The position numbers and the translations under genes were made by a program. From Sulfitobacter sp. (GTDB lineage Bacteria > Pseudomonadota > Alphaproteobacteria > Rhodobacterales > Rhodobacteraceae): a stretch of DNA of 26,825 nucleotides. Shown in pieces: positions 15,256-23,116 of the stretch; position 1 is the stretch's first letter; the number at the start of each line of letters is the position of its first letter. The stretch covers positions 1 through 26,825 of the forward strand of contig JAGXHD010000160.1 in assembly GCA_024636395.1 (NCBI GenBank). Reading direction: 5' to 3'. Under the pieces are notes generated by a model, which was not told the origin of the DNA, made no database searches, and saw nothing but the letters and a program-made list of their open reading frames with translations.

Positions 15256-16446
15256 ATGACCCAATACGACACCGATATGATCACCATGCCACTGTCGCTG
15301 CCATGGCAGGACATCCGCGATGCGGTGGCCCGTCTGTGCGATGACTTTCCAAACGCCTACTGGCTCAAGCTCGACAAGGAAGATGCGTATCCGCATGACT
15401 TCGTGAACGCCCTGACCGAAAGCGGCTTTCTGGGCGCGCTCATCCCTGAACAATATGGCGGTGCAGGCCTGCCGCTCACTGCTGCGGGCGCCGTGCTGGA
15501 AACCATCCACGCAAAAGGATGCAACGCGGCGGCGGGTCATGCGCAGATGTATACGATGGGCACCGTGCTCAAGCATGGCTCCGAGGAACAAAAAGAAAAG
15601 TATTTGCCAAAGATCGCTACAGGAGAACTGCGCTTGCAAGCGTTCGGTGTCACCGAACCCACGACAGGCAGCGATACGACCCAGCTCAAGACCAAAGCCG
15701 AGAAAACCGATAAGGGCACCTATATCGTGAACGGCCAGAAAGTCTGGACCAGCCGCGCATTCGAATCCGATCTCATGCTGCTGCTCGCGCGCACGACACC
15801 CTCCGACCAGTGCAAAAAACGGTCCGACGGCATGTCGGTTTTTCTGATCGACATGAACGAGGCCAAGAAGAACGGTATGTCCCTGTCCAAGATCGACGCG
15901 ATGATTAATCACAACACCTGCGAGGTTTTCTTTGATAACCTCGAAATACCTGCCGACACCCTCGTGGGCGAAGAGGGCAAAGGCTTCAAGTATATCGTCG
16001 ACAGCATGAACGCGGAGCGCATTCTGATCGCTTATGAATGCATCGGGGATGCGAAATATTTTACAGAGAAGGCCTGCGAGTATGCCAATGACCGCACCGT
16101 TTTCGGGCGCCCCATTGGTGCCAACCAAGGTATCCAGTTTCCGATCGCGCAGGCGTACGCACAGGCACAAGCTGCCGAATTGATGGTGGCAAAGGCCGCC
16201 GCGATGTTCGATGCCGGGGAAAAAAGCGGGGCTGAAGCCAATATGGCTAAACTGCTCGCGGCGGATGCGTCCTGGGCCACTGCGGAAGTCTGTATGCAAA
16301 CATACGGAGGATTTGCTTTTGCACGGGAGTACGGGATCGAGCGGAAATGGCGCGAGGCGCGTTTGTACCAAACCGCGCCGATCTCAAAGAACATGATTTT
16401 CGGCTATCTGGGCCAGCATGTTCTGGGCCTGCCGCGCAGTTACTGA
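15256..16446 (+). CDS. Acyl-CoA dehydrogenase family protein
   Basis: 396-residue FAD enzyme that oxidises an acyl-CoA to the enoyl-CoA and passes electrons to ETF. FAD/substrate motifs include LQAFGVTEPTTGSDTTQ (about 128-143) and KVWTSRAF. The usual C-terminal catalytic glutamate (YEGTS in medium-chain enzymes) is replaced by YQTAPIS. Glu254 in MNAERILIA sits where isovaleryl- and long-chain enzymes carry their base, so activity is still expected. GAAGGA precedes the ATG. It closes the ABC/CoA-transferase run; the next gene is almost 290 bases away. A short branched acyl-CoA is a reasonable guess for the substrate. Confidence 0.88.
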   Translation: MTQYDTDMITMPLSLPWQDIRDAVARLCDDFPNAYWLKLDKEDAYPHDFVNALTESGFLGALIPEQYGGAGLPLTAAGAVLETIHAKGCNAAAGHAQMYTMGTVLKHGSEEQKEKYLPKIATGELRLQAFGVTEPTTGSDTTQLKTKAEKTDKGTYIVNGQKVWTSRAFESDLMLLLARTTPSDQCKKRSDGMSVFLIDMNEAKKNGMSLSKIDAMINHNTCEVFFDNLEIPADTLVGEEGKGFKYIVDSMNAERILIAYECIGDAKYFTEKACEYANDRTVFGRPIGANQGIQFPIAQAYAQAQAAELMVAKAAAMFDAGEKSGAEANMAKLLAADASWATAEVCMQTYGGFAFAREYGIERKWREARLYQTAPISKNMIFGYLGQHVLGLPRSY

Positions 16447-16735
16447 GCCTCAAGTTCAAAAGCGCACCCATGTGGCGCAACTATATCTAGCCATGTCAGA
16501 TCAGGAACATCTTATGCAGATTAAAAACTGTTCTTTCTCACCTGATTTGGCAGGGATAGCAGCCGGGAACGCCGCCGCAAGCTTGCGGGAACTGCCTCGA
16601 AATGCTACGGAAATCTGGTCGTTTGGACATCTGACACGCTGGTTTCGAACTCGTTTCCGGCAAAGGATGTCCAAGCAGAACGTACCGGCAGCGCAAGACT
16701 TTCGGACCAATACAACATCACCAGGGAGTTAAAAA
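16447..16735. other. Intergenic region upstream of the TRAP transporter
   Basis: 289 bases between the dehydrogenase stop and dctP. A rightward open frame crosses it but has a composition unlike its neighbours, no good ribosome-binding site and no recognisable product. The notable element is the 14-base palindrome at 16575-16588. CAGGGAG just before the dctP ATG is its ribosome-binding site. I could not identify a convincing -35/-10 pair. Confidence 0.5.
16575..16588. promoter_or_regulatory. 14-base perfect palindrome CCGCAAGCTTGCGG
   Basis: The sequence is an exact 7+7 palindrome in the region between the dehydrogenase and the TRAP binding-protein gene, about 150 bases upstream of dctP. It could be an operator for a dimeric regulator. 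It has no loop or T-run, so it is not a good terminator. Confidence 0.35.
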
Positions 16736-17710
16736 ATGACAAAATTCAAGACACTGACACTCGCCTCTGCGGCCGCGCTATTTGTGGCGCAGGCTATACC
16801 TGCTACGGCGCAAACGAGTTGGGACATGGCGACGCCATATTCCGAGGGTGAATTCCACACTCAAAACATCGCGCAGTTTGCGAAGGATATCTCCGACGCG
16901 ACCTCGGGCGGGCTTAACATCACCGTTCACTCAGGAGCGTCTTTATTCAAACATCCTGAAATCAAACGCTCTGTCCAGAACCAGTTTGTGCCGATGGGTG
17001 AAGTCCTCATGGCCAATCTGTTCAACGAGGATCCGATCTTCGGTGCGGATAATATCCCGTTCATCGCGACGACCTATGAAAGTGCGAAAGCGCTTTGGGA
17101 CGCGCAGCGGCCGCTGGTCGAAGCAAAGCTCGCTGAAGATGGCATCCGCCTTCTGTATGCGGTGCCATGGCCAGGTCAGGGTTTTTACACGAACAAGGCG
17201 CTGTCAGCTGGCAGCGATCTCGATGGCATGCGTTTCCGGACATATAACGCCACAACCGCGCGGATGGCAGAGCTGCTCGGCGCTGCTCCCACCACGATCG
17301 AAGCGGTCGAGATCCCGCAAGCTTTCTCTACCGGTATCGTCGATGCCATGGTCACTTCAGGCGCCACCGGCGTGCGCACCAATGCATGGGATTTCACGAC
17401 CGAGTTCTATGACATTCAGGCTTGGTTGCCGAAAAACATGATCATCGTGAATGAGGCTGCGTTCACCGGCCTGCCGGATGATCAGCAAACAGCGGTGCTC
17501 GAAGCGGCTGCGGCAGCGGAGACGCGCGGTTGGACAATGAGTGAAGAAATCGCCGTGTCATCTGTGGCCGAACTGCGCGAGCACATGACCGTCCACGTGC
17601 CAGACGCGGCACTTTCTGCAGATCTCGCAGCGGTTGGTGACACGATGGCACTCGAATGGGCCAAAAGCGTTGGTGCTGAGGGTCAAGCTATTCTCGACGC
17701 GCTTAAATAA
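16736..17710 (+). CDS. TRAP transporter periplasmic solute-binding protein (DctP family)
   Basis: 324 residues. A Sec signal peptide covers about residues 1-26 (hydrophobic ASAAALFVAQAIPATAQ). The mature protein is of DctP type. The conserved arginine that salt-bridges the ligand carboxylate is probably R168 in GMRFRTYN, followed by the family segment EIPQAFSTGIVDAMVTSG. GGGAG upstream of ATG 16736 is the ribosome-binding site. It leads a TRAP cassette with DctQ and DctM. Ligands of this family are usually organic acids, in keeping with the surrounding CoA-ester genes. A hairpin follows the stop and may set its higher expression relative to the membrane subunits. Confidence 0.9.
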   Translation: MTKFKTLTLASAAALFVAQAIPATAQTSWDMATPYSEGEFHTQNIAQFAKDISDATSGGLNITVHSGASLFKHPEIKRSVQNQFVPMGEVLMANLFNEDPIFGADNIPFIATTYESAKALWDAQRPLVEAKLAEDGIRLLYAVPWPGQGFYTNKALSAGSDLDGMRFRTYNATTARMAELLGAAPTTIEAVEIPQAFSTGIVDAMVTSGATGVRTNAWDFTTEFYDIQAWLPKNMIIVNEAAFTGLPDDQQTAVLEAAAAAETRGWTMSEEIAVSSVAELREHMTVHVPDAALSADLAAVGDTMALEWAKSVGAEGQAILDALK

Positions 17711-17719
17711 ACGCTAGTG

Positions 17720-17756
17720 TGGGGAGATCGCGCGCCGGTCGCGGGTGGTCTTCCCA
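17720..17756 (+). terminator. Hairpin between dctP and dctQ (attenuator or RNA stabiliser)
   Basis: TGGGGAGA (17720-17727) pairs with TCTTCCCA (17749-17756) as an 8-bp stem with one G-U pair. The 21-base GC-rich interior can fold further. It is followed by TTATCC rather than a long T-run. A partial terminator or 3'-end stabiliser between a binding-protein gene and its permease genes is a common arrangement. The function here is inferred. Confidence 0.45.
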
Positions 17757-17822
17757 TTATCCGAAAACAATCCGTTATCGCTCCCTGCTTTTCAGGCTGG
17801 CGTGCAAGAAGGATCATTGCCG

Positions 17823-18368
17823 ATGTTTACGCGCTCCTTGGATGCAGTCTACCGGATCACCGGTGCGCTGGCTGGTGTCTTTCTGGTTGCGATCTGTGTG
17901 ATCGTCATGGCTCAGATCGTCGCTCGGCAGCTTGGCGCGATCATCCCGTCCGCTGACGAATTCGCTGGTTTTTGCCTTGCCGCCACATCTTTTCTCGGGC
18001 TTGCCCATAGCTTCAGGAGCGGCAGCCATATTCGCGTGACGCTGTTCGTTCAGGCGCTGGGCTCTATCGGCTCGAGGCTCATGCTGATTTTCGCACTCGC
18101 CGTTGCCGCAGCCGTCAGTGGCCTCTTGGCCTATCACACTATCGCGATGGTCATACAAAACGCCACTCGCGGTGAAGTGACCTCGGGACTGGTGCCCGTT
18201 CCGCTCTGGTTCCCGCAGATGGGTATGGCGATCGGCATTTCGCTGTTTGCCGTCGCGATCGTCGAGGATCTGGTGAGCGCAATCATGGGGAGGGCGACCG
18301 CCTTCGACCGAAACGAGACGAGCCGCCTGAAGCCTGAAGTGGGCGATCAAAGCATGACCGATATCTAG
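17823..18368 (+). CDS. TRAP transporter small permease (DctQ)
   Basis: 181-residue membrane protein with four hydrophobic segments, as expected for DctQ. Segments are visible at ITGALAGVFLVAICVIVMAQ, in the FAGFCLAATSFLGLAH stretch, LMLIFALAVAAAVSGLLAY and MGMAIGISLFAVAIVEDLV. The RSGSHIRVTLF motif between the second and third segments is characteristic. The frame is open 26 codons upstream, but ATG 17823 is preferred because AAGGA lies 9 bases before it and the preceding translation is not membrane-like. It is separated from dctM by an unusually long 76-base gap. Confidence 0.87.
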   Translation: MFTRSLDAVYRITGALAGVFLVAICVIVMAQIVARQLGAIIPSADEFAGFCLAATSFLGLAHSFRSGSHIRVTLFVQALGSIGSRLMLIFALAVAAAVSGLLAYHTIAMVIQNATRGEVTSGLVPVPLWFPQMGMAIGISLFAVAIVEDLVSAIMGRATAFDRNETSRLKPEVGDQSMTDI

Positions 18369-18375
18369 CGGCACC

Positions 18376-18391
18376 GCCCGTTGACGCGGGC
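18376..18391 (+). repeat. Small hairpin in the dctQ-dctM gap
   Basis: GCCCG (18376-18380) and CGGGC (18387-18391) pair around the 6-base loop TTGACG. No T-run follows. It lies in a 76-base gap, where DctQ and DctM genes more often touch or overlap. Confidence 0.3.
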
Positions 18392-18444
18392 ATTCACGAC
18401 GGACCAGGCCAGCGGGCCGCAATTGCTTCGGAGATTATACGATC

Positions 18445-19748
18445 ATGGACCCAAACATCGTCGCGCTCATCCTCATCGGATCCATGCTCTTGATGCTGTC
18501 ACTCGGCATCTGGGTCGCCCTGACGCTCACACTTGTCGGCTACATCGGCATCGCCGCGTTCACCGGGCGCCGGCCGGGCCGATCATGGCCACCACCATCT
18601 GGGCGCAATCGTGGTCCTGGGCGCTGACGGCGCTGCCGCTCTTCATCTGGATGGGCGAGATCCTCTACAGGACACGGCTCGCGGCCAATATGTTCAGTGG
18701 ACTTGCGCCGTGGATGAACGCCCTGCCGGGGCGCCTGTTGCATGTAAATGTCGTGAGTTGCGGGCTTTTCGCTGCCGTGTCGGGATCCTCCGCCGCGACC
18801 ACGGCCACCATAGGCCGTATCACGATCCCGGAACTCGAGAAGCGGAACTACGACCAGAAGATGATAGTCGGCAGCCTTGCCGGATCGGCCACTCTTGGAT
18901 TTTTGATACCGCCCTCGATCATTTTGATCGTCTATGGTGTCGCCGCCGAGGTCTCGATCAGCCGTCTGTTCATTGCGGGCATTTTGCCGGGGTTGATGCT
19001 GATGATCTTGTTCATGGGCTATATCATGGCATGGTCGCTGCTCTACCCTGACCGGACCCCGCCGCCAGAGCCGCGCATGCCATTTCTTAAGCGGATCCGC
19101 GCCACCGCCGGGCTTTTTCCCATGCTCGGTCTGATTGTCGGCGTTATCGGCTCCATCTATGCCGGGTTTGCCACCCCTACCGAAGCAGCCGCCATCGGAG
19201 TTGTTGGGGCGCTTTTCCTGTCGGCAGTCAGCGGTAATCTTTCGTGGTCATCGTTCAGCGAAAGCGTCATGGGCGCCACCAAAACCACCTGCATGGTAAC
19301 GCTCATTCTTGCCGGCGCTGCATTCCTCTCGGTCTCGATGGGCTTTACGGGCATCCCGCGCACGCTCGCGACATGGGTCGGCTCCTTCGATCTTACCCAG
19401 TTCCAACTGCTGATCGCACTCACATTTCTTTTCGCGATCATGGGCTGCTTTCTGGATGGCATCTCGATCGTGGTGCTCACAGCCTCGGTGATCATGCCGA
19501 TGGTGCAGGCGGCTGGTATCGATCTGATCTGGTTTGGAATTTATCTGGTCGTCGTTATCGAAATGTCCCAGATCACACCGCCTGTGGGGATCAACCTGTT
19601 CATCTTGCAATCCATGACCCGGCACGATTTGCTTGCTGTGGCCAAGATGGCTTTTCCTTTCTTTCTGGTTCTGGTGCTCGCGACCCTGCTGCTGATCGTG
19701 TTTCCCCAGATCGCGACGTTTCTGCCATCGCTCATGACGCGTGGATGA
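18445..19748 (+). pseudogene. TRAP transporter large permease (DctM), interrupted by a one-base frameshift
   Basis: The N-terminal part reads from ATG 18445 (MDPNIVALILIGSMLLM, then VGYIGIAAFTGR). The rest reads in another frame from about 18574 (GPIMATTIWAQ, ALTALPLFIWMGEIL, then the whole permease to the stop at 19748). The span is 1304 bases, one short of a multiple of three. Adding one base in the CCGGGCC run near 18574-18580 gives a continuous 434-residue DctM with the normal family length and the expected join FTGRRPGPIMA. The protein should have about 12 membrane segments. The longer frame from 18381 has an unrelated arginine/histidine-rich N-terminus and is not a real start. Without correction, only a product from ATG 18585 lacking the first membrane segment could be made. 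Confidence 0.85.
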
Positions 19749-19787
19749 CGGACCACGCACCATGATGCTGACCGCTAGAGCGCTTCT

Positions 19788-20285
19788 TCAGGAATACGCA
19801 CCGTCGGAATAAGTGAGCTCGTAGCTATGGCTGTAGAGCTCGAACACGATACCGAACGGGTCTTCCACATAGACCATCCTGTAGGGCTTTTGATCCGGGA
19901 AATAGGTGCGGACCGGCATGCGCTGTTTGCCCCCGGCAGCGATGATCCGGGCGAGCAGGTCCTCTAGGTTCGGATCCTGAATGGCGAAGTGAAATGTGCC
20001 GTGCTGCCTGAAGGGGAGAGTGTCGGTCGGTGCGTTGTTACCGTCAAATTCAAACAGTTCGAAGCCGATGCGGTCGGCGGTTGCGAGATGCGCAATGCGC
20101 AGCCGCCCCCAGCCCGGACCGAATACGTCAGTGCACATCTGGCCGATATCACTGTTGTCCTCGATGATCACGGTTGGTTCCATGATCACATAGAAGCCCA
20201 TGACATCGCCATAGAATTCGATGGCCTGCTCAAGGTTTGGAACGGACAGGCCAATGTGTGAGAAGGTGCGGGGTGTCGGTTTCAT
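19788..20285 (-). CDS. VOC-family (glyoxalase/dioxygenase-like) metalloprotein
   Basis: 165 residues with two beta-alpha-beta-beta-beta vicinal-oxygen-chelate modules. The likely metal ligands in the four standard positions are His10 (FSHIGLSV), Glu76 (GFELFEF), His99 (GTFHFAI) and Glu149 (IVFELYSHS). The full set suggests a functional metal site of lactoylglutathione lyase, epimerase or dioxygenase type; the substrate is unknown. AAGGAA precedes ATG 20285. It is transcribed away from the LysR gene and likely controlled by it, since the dyad operator lies in the shared 98-base intergenic region. Its end converges on the TRAP permease gene 39 bases away. Confidence 0.82.
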   Translation of the reverse strand: MKPTPRTFSHIGLSVPNLEQAIEFYGDVMGFYVIMEPTVIIEDNSDIGQMCTDVFGPGWGRLRIAHLATADRIGFELFEFDGNNAPTDTLPFRQHGTFHFAIQDPNLEDLLARIIAAGGKQRMPVRTYFPDQKPYRMVYVEDPFGIVFELYSHSYELTYSDGAYS

Positions 20286-20342
20286 GATGGTTCCTTTCTT
20301 GAGTGTCTCAGCGGATATAGTTGGACTGATTGAGAAATAAAA

Positions 20343-20369
20343 ATTATCAATATATATGATTTTGATAAT
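20343..20369. promoter_or_regulatory. LysR-type operator dyad ATTATCAA-N11-TTGATAAT
   Basis: Perfect 8-base arms, ATTATCAA (20343-20350) and TTGATAAT (20362-20369), flank an 11-base AT-rich centre. It includes a T-N11-A arrangement, the classic LysR box. It sits midway between the divergent VOC and LysR genes, 15 bases before the LysR GTG. That position suits both autoregulation and activation of the VOC gene. Confidence 0.7.
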
Positions 20370-20383
20370 AATTCGAGCTGATT

Positions 20384-21271
20384 GTGTTGAACGCGATCTG
20401 GTTGGAAACCTTTACGACGCTCTGTGAGATCGGACATTTCACACAGACGGCACAGCGTCTCGGCATGACCCAACCCGGGGTATCGCAGCATCTGCGCAAG
20501 CTGGAAGCACAGGTTGGCAGACCCCTCATCTCGCAGGATGGAAAGTCATTCACGCTGACACAAGCTGGCGAGGCGGTATCGGAATTGGGCAGAGCGCGGC
20601 GCGCGCAGGAGCGCTCTTTAAGGGAGGCGATGGAGGCAGACGATCCCGATACGGGCGAGGTCAGCATCGGGTGTTCGGGGAGCTTTGCAATGTGGCTCTA
20701 TCCCCATTTGATCGAGCGGATGTCGCGTGCGCCGGGTTTGGTGACACGACTGACAGCCGCACCGCACACCAGCATCCTGAGTGCGGTTCTGAACGGTGAG
20801 CTCGACTTGGGGATTGTTACCCGGCAGGTCGATCATGCGAGATTGACGAGCGTGCAATTCGCCAGTGAAGAGCTTTGCTTGATTGTTCCGGCGGCGTTTG
20901 ACGCGCGCACCCTCAATCTGGCAAAGCTTGACGGTCTGGGGTTCGTGGCGCACCCTGACGGCTATGCCTATGCAGATGATCTTTTTGGACTGAATTTTCC
21001 GGATGATTACAGGGGCTCCGACCGTTTGAATCTGCGCAGCTTTGTCAACCAGATCGGCCAGATCCCAATACCCGTCGCGCGGGGGCTCGGCTATACGATT
21101 TTGCCAAAATCAGGCATCAATGCCTTTGCAGATCAAAAAGACATCGCAATCGTTTCGCTGCCGAAACGGCGGCATCAGGACCTTTGGCTCATCTCCCGCA
21201 AGCGGCGTGCCGAATTCGCCCGGGTAGCCGCGATCGTCGATCTGATCCACTGTGCTTCGGCTGCCCTGTGA
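20384..21271 (+). CDS. LysR family transcriptional regulator
   Basis: 295 residues. The N-terminal winged helix-turn-helix (about 1-60) contains FTTLCEIGHFTQTAQRLGMT, then QPGVSQHLRKLE, typical LTTR DNA-binding sequence. The C-terminal two-lobed effector domain starts near residue 85 (GEVSIGCSGSFAMWLYP). The start is taken at GTG 20384, with TTG immediately following; no clear purine-rich site is seen, so the exact start is uncertain. It is divergent to the VOC gene across a perfect LysR-type dyad and convergent with the SulP gene 66 bases downstream. Confidence 0.87.
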   Translation: MLNAIWLETFTTLCEIGHFTQTAQRLGMTQPGVSQHLRKLEAQVGRPLISQDGKSFTLTQAGEAVSELGRARRAQERSLREAMEADDPDTGEVSIGCSGSFAMWLYPHLIERMSRAPGLVTRLTAAPHTSILSAVLNGELDLGIVTRQVDHARLTSVQFASEELCLIVPAAFDARTLNLAKLDGLGFVAHPDGYAYADDLFGLNFPDDYRGSDRLNLRSFVNQIGQIPIPVARGLGYTILPKSGINAFADQKDIAIVSLPKRRHQDLWLISRKRRAEFARVAAIVDLIHCASAAL

Positions 21272-21281
21272 GAGTGACAGT

Positions 21282-21296
21282 GGTATCACTGATACC
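21282..21296. terminator. Stem-loop between the convergent LysR and SulP genes
   Basis: GGTATC (21282-21287) and GATACC (21291-21296) form a perfect 6-bp stem with loop ACT. An alternative stem CAGTG/CACTG overlaps it. No T-run is present, so termination strength is uncertain. It is the only hairpin I see in this 66-base convergent gap. Confidence 0.35.
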
Positions 21297-21337
21297 GGCA
21301 AGAGCGGTCCGGGCGTCTCATCAACCGCCATGCCCGC

Positions 21338-23050
21338 CTAACCGTCGGGTAGCGCCGCGACCGCTTTGGCGGCTTGAAACTGGGACAAGAATACTTGCCC
21401 GGTCATCGCCGTTAGAAAATGCTGCGCCATCAAGCGGTCCATGACCGGGCCTTTCACCTCTGACAGATGGAGCGTCACGCCCATTTCCCCCAAACGTTCA
21501 TTTATGGCCTCGAGCGATTCCAGTGCACTGAGATCAATTTCGTTGATTGCAGAGCATTGCAGGATCACGTGGCGAACGGTGGGATCACCCGCGACACGTT
21601 CCTGAACCTTATCTTCCAGATACCGCGCGTTGGCGAAATATAGGCTTTCATCGACCCTGAGCGTCACCACCCGCGGATCCGTTATGACATCGTGGCGCAG
21701 GATATTGCGGAAGTGTTCGGTGCCTGGCACTTGCCCGACTTCGGCAATATGCGGCTTGGAGGAGGCATAGAGGTGAAGCACGATCGACAGGACGACCCCG
21801 GCAGATACGCCGGCTTCCACGCCGAAGACCAGCGTGGCGATGATGGTCGTCAGCACAGCTGCGAAATCAGCTTTTGAATAGGCCCAACTGCGCCTGAGGA
21901 TCGAGAAGTCCACAAGGCTGAGCACGGCCACGATAATCGTCGCGGCCAATGTCGCTTTGGGCAGAAAATAGATCAGCGGCGTGAGGGTGACGGCCGCAAA
22001 AGCCAGACCGACCGCGGTAAAAGCACCAGCAGCGGGTGTTTCAGCTCCGGCATCGAAGTTCACGACAGAGCGGGAAAACCCGCCCGTGACCGGAAACCCG
22101 CCAGTGAGGGCGGCCCCGATGTTGGCGGCACCCAGCCCGATAAGCTCTTGGTCGGGATCGATGCGCTGGCGCTTCTTGGCCGCGAGCGTCTGCGCGACCG
22201 AGATGGATTCGACAAATCCGATGATCGAGATCAGGAAGGCGGGCAGGAGCAGTTGCGTGAGCAAATCTGGAGAGAAGGAGGGCAGCGTAAAAGGTGGCAG
22301 GCTTTGTGGTACTGCACCGACGACTTTCACACCTTGATCCTCTAGCCCCAAGCCCCACACTGCCAGGGTCGTGACGATGACCACTGCGACTGGCCCGGCC
22401 TTTACAAGCACTGACGTCAGCCCGCTTCCCAGCCCAAGATGCTCGAGCATTGGTTTCATATTGCGACGTACCCAGAAGAGAAAACCCGTCGCACCGATCC
22501 CGATGATCGCCGTGACCCAGTTTGTTTGTGTCGCATGGTGGGCCAGCGAGATGACAAGCTCCACCAGACTGTGCCCCTCCGCTTCGATCCCGAAAATATG
22601 CTTGAGCTGGCTCGCAGCGATGATGATGCCGGAGGCTGTGATGAAGCCGGCAATTACCGGGTGCGACAGAAAGTTTGCGATGAAGCCCAGACGGAAGAGG
22701 CCCATCGCCAGCAACATCACCCCCGACAATCCCGCCAGCGATAACGCGGCGACCGCGTATCCCATCGTGCCCTGTTCGGCGATCGTGCTGAGCGCAGCGG
22801 CGGTCATGAGGGACACGACCGCAACAGGCCCTACCGCTAGAGCACGACTGGTGCCGAACACGGTATAGAGCAGAATGGGGACGATCGATGCGTATAGCCC
22901 GGCCTCCGCTGGCAGCCCTGCCAGCAGCGCGTAGGCCAGCGATTGCGGGATCAGCATGATCGTCACGATGAGGGCGGCCATCAGGTCGTTTGACAGGGCT
23001 GACCGGTCGTAGGTCCGGCCCCATGTCAGTATGGGCAGATAGCGTATCAT
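21338..23050 (-). CDS. SulP family anion transporter with STAS domain
   Basis: About 570 residues. The membrane part has the SulP entry motif LIVTIMLIPQSLAYALLAGLP, then GLYASIVP and GTSRALAVGPVAVVSL, and later VTGGFSRSVVNFDAGAETP. The C-terminal STAS domain occupies roughly the last 130 residues, including LRVDESLYFANA and a core at INEIDLSALESLEAI with the typical Ser/Asp loop. ATG 23050 is preferred over an in-frame TTG at 23080, though the ribosome-binding site is weak. It is the last gene of the leftward sulfur operon, 66 bases after the sulfide oxidoreductase fusion. Sulfate/sulfite export or anion exchange of oxidation products is the contextual guess. Confidence 0.88.
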   Translation of the reverse strand: MIRYLPILTWGRTYDRSALSNDLMAALIVTIMLIPQSLAYALLAGLPAEAGLYASIVPILLYTVFGTSRALAVGPVAVVSLMTAAALSTIAEQGTMGYAVAALSLAGLSGVMLLAMGLFRLGFIANFLSHPVIAGFITASGIIIAASQLKHIFGIEAEGHSLVELVISLAHHATQTNWVTAIIGIGATGFLFWVRRNMKPMLEHLGLGSGLTSVLVKAGPVAVVIVTTLAVWGLGLEDQGVKVVGAVPQSLPPFTLPSFSPDLLTQLLLPAFLISIIGFVESISVAQTLAAKKRQRIDPDQELIGLGAANIGAALTGGFPVTGGFSRSVVNFDAGAETPAAGAFTAVGLAFAAVTLTPLIYFLPKATLAATIIVAVLSLVDFSILRRSWAYSKADFAAVLTTIIATLVFGVEAGVSAGVVLSIVLHLYASSKPHIAEVGQVPGTEHFRNILRHDVITDPRVVTLRVDESLYFANARYLEDKVQERVAGDPTVRHVILQCSAINEIDLSALESLEAINERLGEMGVTLHLSEVKGPVMDRLMAQHFLTAMTGQVFLSQFQAAKAVAALPDG

Positions 23051-23116
23051 GAAAAAACTCGGAACGACTTGAGGAAGCAAGGCGGCGCCCGCATCGGATT
23101 TGCAGGCGCGGCGGGA

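Noticed and set aside
15256..16446. Acyl-CoA dehydrogenase as catalytically dead
   Set aside because: Although the C-terminal glutamate is missing, Glu254 occupies the alternative base position used by isovaleryl-type enzymes.
16461..16480. Possible terminator after the dehydrogenase gene (GCGC...GCGC)
   Set aside because: The stem is only four to five pairs with a bulge, and no T-run follows.
16418..16732. Rightward 100-codon open frame between the dehydrogenase and dctP
   Set aside because: It begins inside the dehydrogenase gene, has no suitable ribosome-binding site, and its translation resembles no family I know. Internal ATGs are also unsupported.
18381..18584. Arginine/histidine-rich N-terminal extension in frame with DctM
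   Set aside because: The same bases in another frame encode a proper first membrane segment of DctM from 18445. The extension is out-of-frame noise caused by the frameshift.
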